This document shows, piece after piece, positions 60,701 through 64,000 of a DNA stretch of 64,000 nt; position 1 is the first letter of the stretch; every line of letters starts with the position of its first letter. The stretch comes from Uloborus plumipes. Taxonomy: Eukaryota; Arthropoda; Arachnida; Araneae; Uloboridae. The position numbers were made by a program, and so were the translations under genes. A model generated the notes under the pieces. It was not told the DNA's origin. It ran no database searches and saw only the letters and a program-made list of their open reading frames with translations. The stretch is taken from contig JAXGGA010002378.1 of assembly GCA_038373865.1 (NCBI GenBank), positions 1 to 64,000 of the forward strand, in the 5' to 3' direction.

Positions 60701-62666
60701 ATTTACTTATATTTTATTTTCCCCTTAGTTTTACACAACTATACATTCGCTGCATCTTTTACTAAAAATAATGTCTATATTTTTTTCAGACGCTAACGTA
60801 CAACAGTTAGAAACTATATTTCTTAAATTCTTATTTTTCATGAATGACTTTAGTTCGGATGAGAGTAATATTTCAACGTGAAAAAGAGGTTATTGTTTTT
60901 AACCAGTTTTCGCCCAGGAATAAAATTTAGTGATAAGATGGAAACAAAATGTTTTTCGAGAAATGTATTGTACCAAAAACTAATGAAAAAAAAATCGTTT
61001 AAATGTTTCGTAACTAAGCCAGATATACACAATTGGGTACAGTGATGAAAAATTTGTAAAAGGAAATTTTATTCAGTGTCAACTGCAGTTTAAAATGAGT
61101 TTTAACTGTATTGAAAACATTCGTATTTTATTATTGTCATGTGAATGGCACCATATGGCATGATTTTCAAAAGGCTACTTTTAAATAAAAATTGCACATG
61201 ATAGCCTGTTCAAAGCTGGTCCTTATGATGTAAAAATTAGTTAATTTCCTCATGTGCATTGCATTTTTAACGAAGTTTAATTAAGTTAATCTCAAACTTA
61301 AAATTAAGCACAAAAAATTTCCTATACGATGTCTTTGTGAGTATGTGTAAGTGATTTTTAAGTTCATCATTTTTTTTTTTCGTTAAACAATCAAAAAATG
61401 TTTTTCCAAGCATATGTATGCTATCAGTGTCACAAAATGCCAATATAGAACTTTTTTTTCGAACCGTGGTTTTTTCTTCAGGTTAAAAAGCGTATAACAA
61501 CAATAAAGGACTAAAATTTAAAAAAAAAAATCTGTTTTTTTTTATCTTGAATTTAATTTTAAATACAGCGTTCATATCCTTTGGCTCGAAAAAGACGTAC
61601 ATGAAAAGTAGCACGCAGTGTTGATTTCTACTCCAATCAAACACGAAGCACGCCATCTTCCAAGGCAAATAAAACCCGCCTGCAGTTTGTCAACAAAAGA
61701 CTCCACGAAGCACAGGAAACAAAAACAAAAGTTGCCAAAAAGCAAAATGCAATGGACAAATCTCCATTATTGTTAAGCTGTTGCTAGAAGGAGGATCATT
61801 TCCATTCCTGTGTTCACAATCAATAAATACATCCTTCCTTACCTCTTTTCTGCTTCGGCCTTCTTTCTCTGCCGTTAATACGGTATTAAGTTACGGGGTA
61901 GAGGCTTTTATTGATCCGACACAGAAGGGAAAGGGAGATGAAGTGAAGGGAGGAATGTTTTTATTTAGTTCTCGCTTGATGAGATTGCCGGCCTTTTTCT
62001 CCATTACGCAGGTTCCACTGCCTACTAAGATCATAAACTGCGATAACTCTCCGTCACAAAGGAATCATTATCGGCGATTTACATTTTTAAGTCGTAGCAG
62101 GGGAAGAACTGCCGGTTCGAAAGAAGTTAGCACATTTCGATTTAATTGTGGATGATGCATTGCAAACCGGATTTGTTCTTGGCGATTACTTTTACCGCTA
62201 CATTTTTGATTTTCTGGCGAAAGGCGGCTTTTCTCGTTATAATCTTTGGGACCTGGATGACGTTTATCGACCGGTCAGATTATTTAACAGCCAATTAAAG
62301 GCTTTTTTTCAATTATACCAGATTAAAACACATGCGACGAACCAAAATTTTAAACTTAAGCTTCTAATAAATAATCATTAATTACTAATGAATAAAAAGG
62401 GATGAAATAACAATCATCAACCTATTTGCAATGCTAAGTACCATTTCAAAAATGGTATGGATTTTTTAAAAGTGGTGTGAAAATTTTACAGGGTGATTTT
62501 AGCTTTGTGCTCAAATCCTTAAACATTTTATACAATCTGATTAAATATTGTTAATTGCCAATAAAATAAATATATTTTGATTAAAAAAAACATTTTATCA
62601 AAAAAAAGCAAACTGCTGTTGTGGATTAAAATCGAATTCCTCGTTGTCCAACTATCCAAGCTTTAA
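54709..62666. other. Gene-free stretch between the two piggyBac-like copies
   Basis: Contains a 15-base C tract (56854-56868), a tandem duplication (57444-57900), GC-richer patches (58020-58520 and 61600-62330), a G tract (59873-59884) and an A/AAT run (60470-60508). The patches contain GCGCTTTTGCCGGAGAGCGC and GATGACGTTTATCGACCGGT. Frames at 61781-62381 (124 and 77 codons) overlap the second patch, but I recognise no protein in them. Confidence 0.5.
57444..57900. repeat. Tandem duplication, period about 250 bp
   Basis: Copy 1 (about 57444-57693) and copy 2 (about 57694-57900) share AACTTCCGGTGAGTTCTTGC-like, GGCAAAACCnAATT, AATAATTCAAATGCATTTAT (57532 and 57782) and GAAGGGTTrnAAAAAAAAAG blocks. 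They are diverged by roughly 15-20%. Non-coding. Confidence 0.82.
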
Positions 62667-63178
62667 CTCATTAATGCCTAGCGTCCCTTTTTAGGGACGG
62701 TTCAAAAAAGGGTCTGAATTTCCCCAAAATAAACATTTCAACCAAATAATAGTGTTCAATTAGAACCTTGGTATTGTTTCAATTCGTTATTAACAGATTG
62801 CAGCACATAACCATTGTAAAGTGTGTCCTGTAGCAGTTTTAATATGATCTTTATTAAAAATTACATCGTTGCCAATCTCAAGAAAAAAAGCTAAGTTTTC
62901 AAAGTTATTCCCAGCTTCCCAGTTTATGTCAATTGCTGATTTTATTTCTTCTTATAAAATATCTTTTTAAATATTATATCGTAGGCAGAAAAAATTCTTA
63001 GTAAAAAAAGTATGTACCTTCTGGGGTCTATCGTAACTTTTAAGGGACGATTTTTCTTTTCTTAATAAAAATATTATTTTTATATAATATTTTTGTTATT
63101 ATTTTTCCAGTCCATTAAACACTGTTTGTAACCGGTATTCAAAATATCTTTGGAAAAAAAATGCCAGGCATTAATATG
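62667..63178 (-). mobile_element. piggyBac-like MITE, copy B (inverted relative to copy A)
   Basis: This 512-bp element lies between TTAA sites (62663-62666 and 63179-63182). The ends are CTCATTAATGCCTAGCGTCC and GCCAGGCATTAATATG. Its reverse complement follows copy A over the whole length with scattered substitutions and small indels. A CGTCCCTTTTTAGGGACG hairpin sits next to the left end. No transposase is present. Confidence 0.9.
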
Positions 63179-63182
63179 TTAA

Positions 63183-64000
63183 TAAATCGAGAGAACTCCC
63201 TCAATCAACCGAATCGAGTTAGTGGAGAAAATTAGAAAGATAGAATTTTTTTAAAGGAGGAGGGCAGAGGGAGCGATAAAGAAAGAAAATGTTTAAAATT
63301 GCGTTGAAGAAACTTTTATAATTTATTTTCTTGTTTTTTCCCACTCTCCAACACTGCCTTTAGTTTGTCGTAATAAGATCGTAAATTGTCAAAGTTCATT
63401 GATGTTATTATTTCTTAAATTATTATTATTATTATATAAGACTTAGGCTACATTCAATCGTGTATCTAATAACACCTATTAATACAGATAATCTCACATA
63501 ATTTAACGCTCGTTTTCAAATAAAAAATGTTATCATTACCCGTCTAATAACAATTAAAACATAGCATCAAAGTGAAATAGTTGTTTACACTTAATGTTGT
63601 GAGTCGAAGAAATGATTCCTTACAATTTGAGCTTCATTTGTCGATGAGGTTAAAATACTAATACAGAAGTAAGGAATTAATTCAAAGAAACGTTCTGAAA
63701 GAACACACATTTCCAACTGCAAGAAGTAAAATTGTAATACAAACCAATGAAAACGATTGATAGCACCAATGTTTGCGTAAACTAGTTGCTAAAAAATATG
63801 CAACAAATATTGGCAAATGAAATTACTTACACATCTTTTTATGACATGATTTTATACTTATTTCTTTTTTTTTCATATCGTATATAATCTACGAATAAAA
63901 TGATTTAAATGCTTTATTATGAAGGGAAAAAAAAAAAAACAGAAACCATGCGACGTATTTAAAATAACTTGTTTTTTGACTAATGCAATAATCTAGCTTG
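63183..64000. other. Gene-free AT-rich end of window
   Basis: Low-complexity AT-rich DNA with a short TTA run near 63419-63436. Nothing supportable was seen. Confidence 0.5.

Noticed and set aside
61781..62381. Frames of 124 and 77 codons in a GC-richer patch
   Set aside because: No domain or family recognised; more likely chance frames in a regulatory-type patch. Transcript data could reverse this.

Overview
This is an AT-rich animal genomic window (roughly 70% A+T by eye). It is intron and transposon sequence, not a gene-dense region. GT/AG introns, microsatellites, many short inverted-repeat DNA transposons and a Penelope-like retroelement point to a metazoan with a large genome. An arthropod, perhaps a chelicerate, is my best guess, but nothing in the window proves it.

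The only host gene I can support is an ARID5-family gene (ARID5B/ARID5A-like chromatin and transcription regulator) on the minus strand. Three consecutive internal exons are visible: 19865-19604, 5617-5375 and 3297-3194 (5'->3' on the minus strand). Splice phases chain correctly (0/1, 1/1, 1/0), every junction has a recognisable acceptor and donor, and the joined protein follows the N-terminal half of vertebrate ARID5B. That region ends just before the ARID DNA-binding domain. The first coding exon was not found and should lie further right or beyond 64000. The ARID-domain exons should lie to the left of position 1. Nearly all of the rest, including about 44 kb upstream of the first visible exon, is therefore intron or 5' flank of this gene.

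The non-genic part divides as follows. Positions 1-2070 are a near-perfect 1 kb-armed palindrome made from the 3' half of a Penelope-like reverse transcriptase. Positions 2071-5374 hold a piggyBac-like MITE, a retroposon-like dispersed repeat and a hAT MITE within or beside the short intron. The 14-kb intron (5618-19603) holds tandem duplications, a hammerhead-ribozyme-like motif on the minus strand at 8756-8799, a TA-flanked MITE, and a 1.9-kb hAT element with a perfect 8-bp target duplication, a decayed BED zinc-finger exon and a second MITE nested inside. From 19866 to 64000 I see low-complexity AT-rich sequence, another hAT element (31580-32758), a 40-bp perfect palindrome (40584-40623), a hAT MITE (50573-50844), an unusual CATCGG-rich element (53154-53537) and two oppositely oriented copies of one piggyBac-like family (54188-54704 and 62667-63178). 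There are also several GC-richer, ORF-free patches that could be regulatory.

Most ORFs of 60-100 codons here are chance or low-complexity frames and are not annotated. I found no tRNA, rRNA, CRISPR or prokaryote-type operon.
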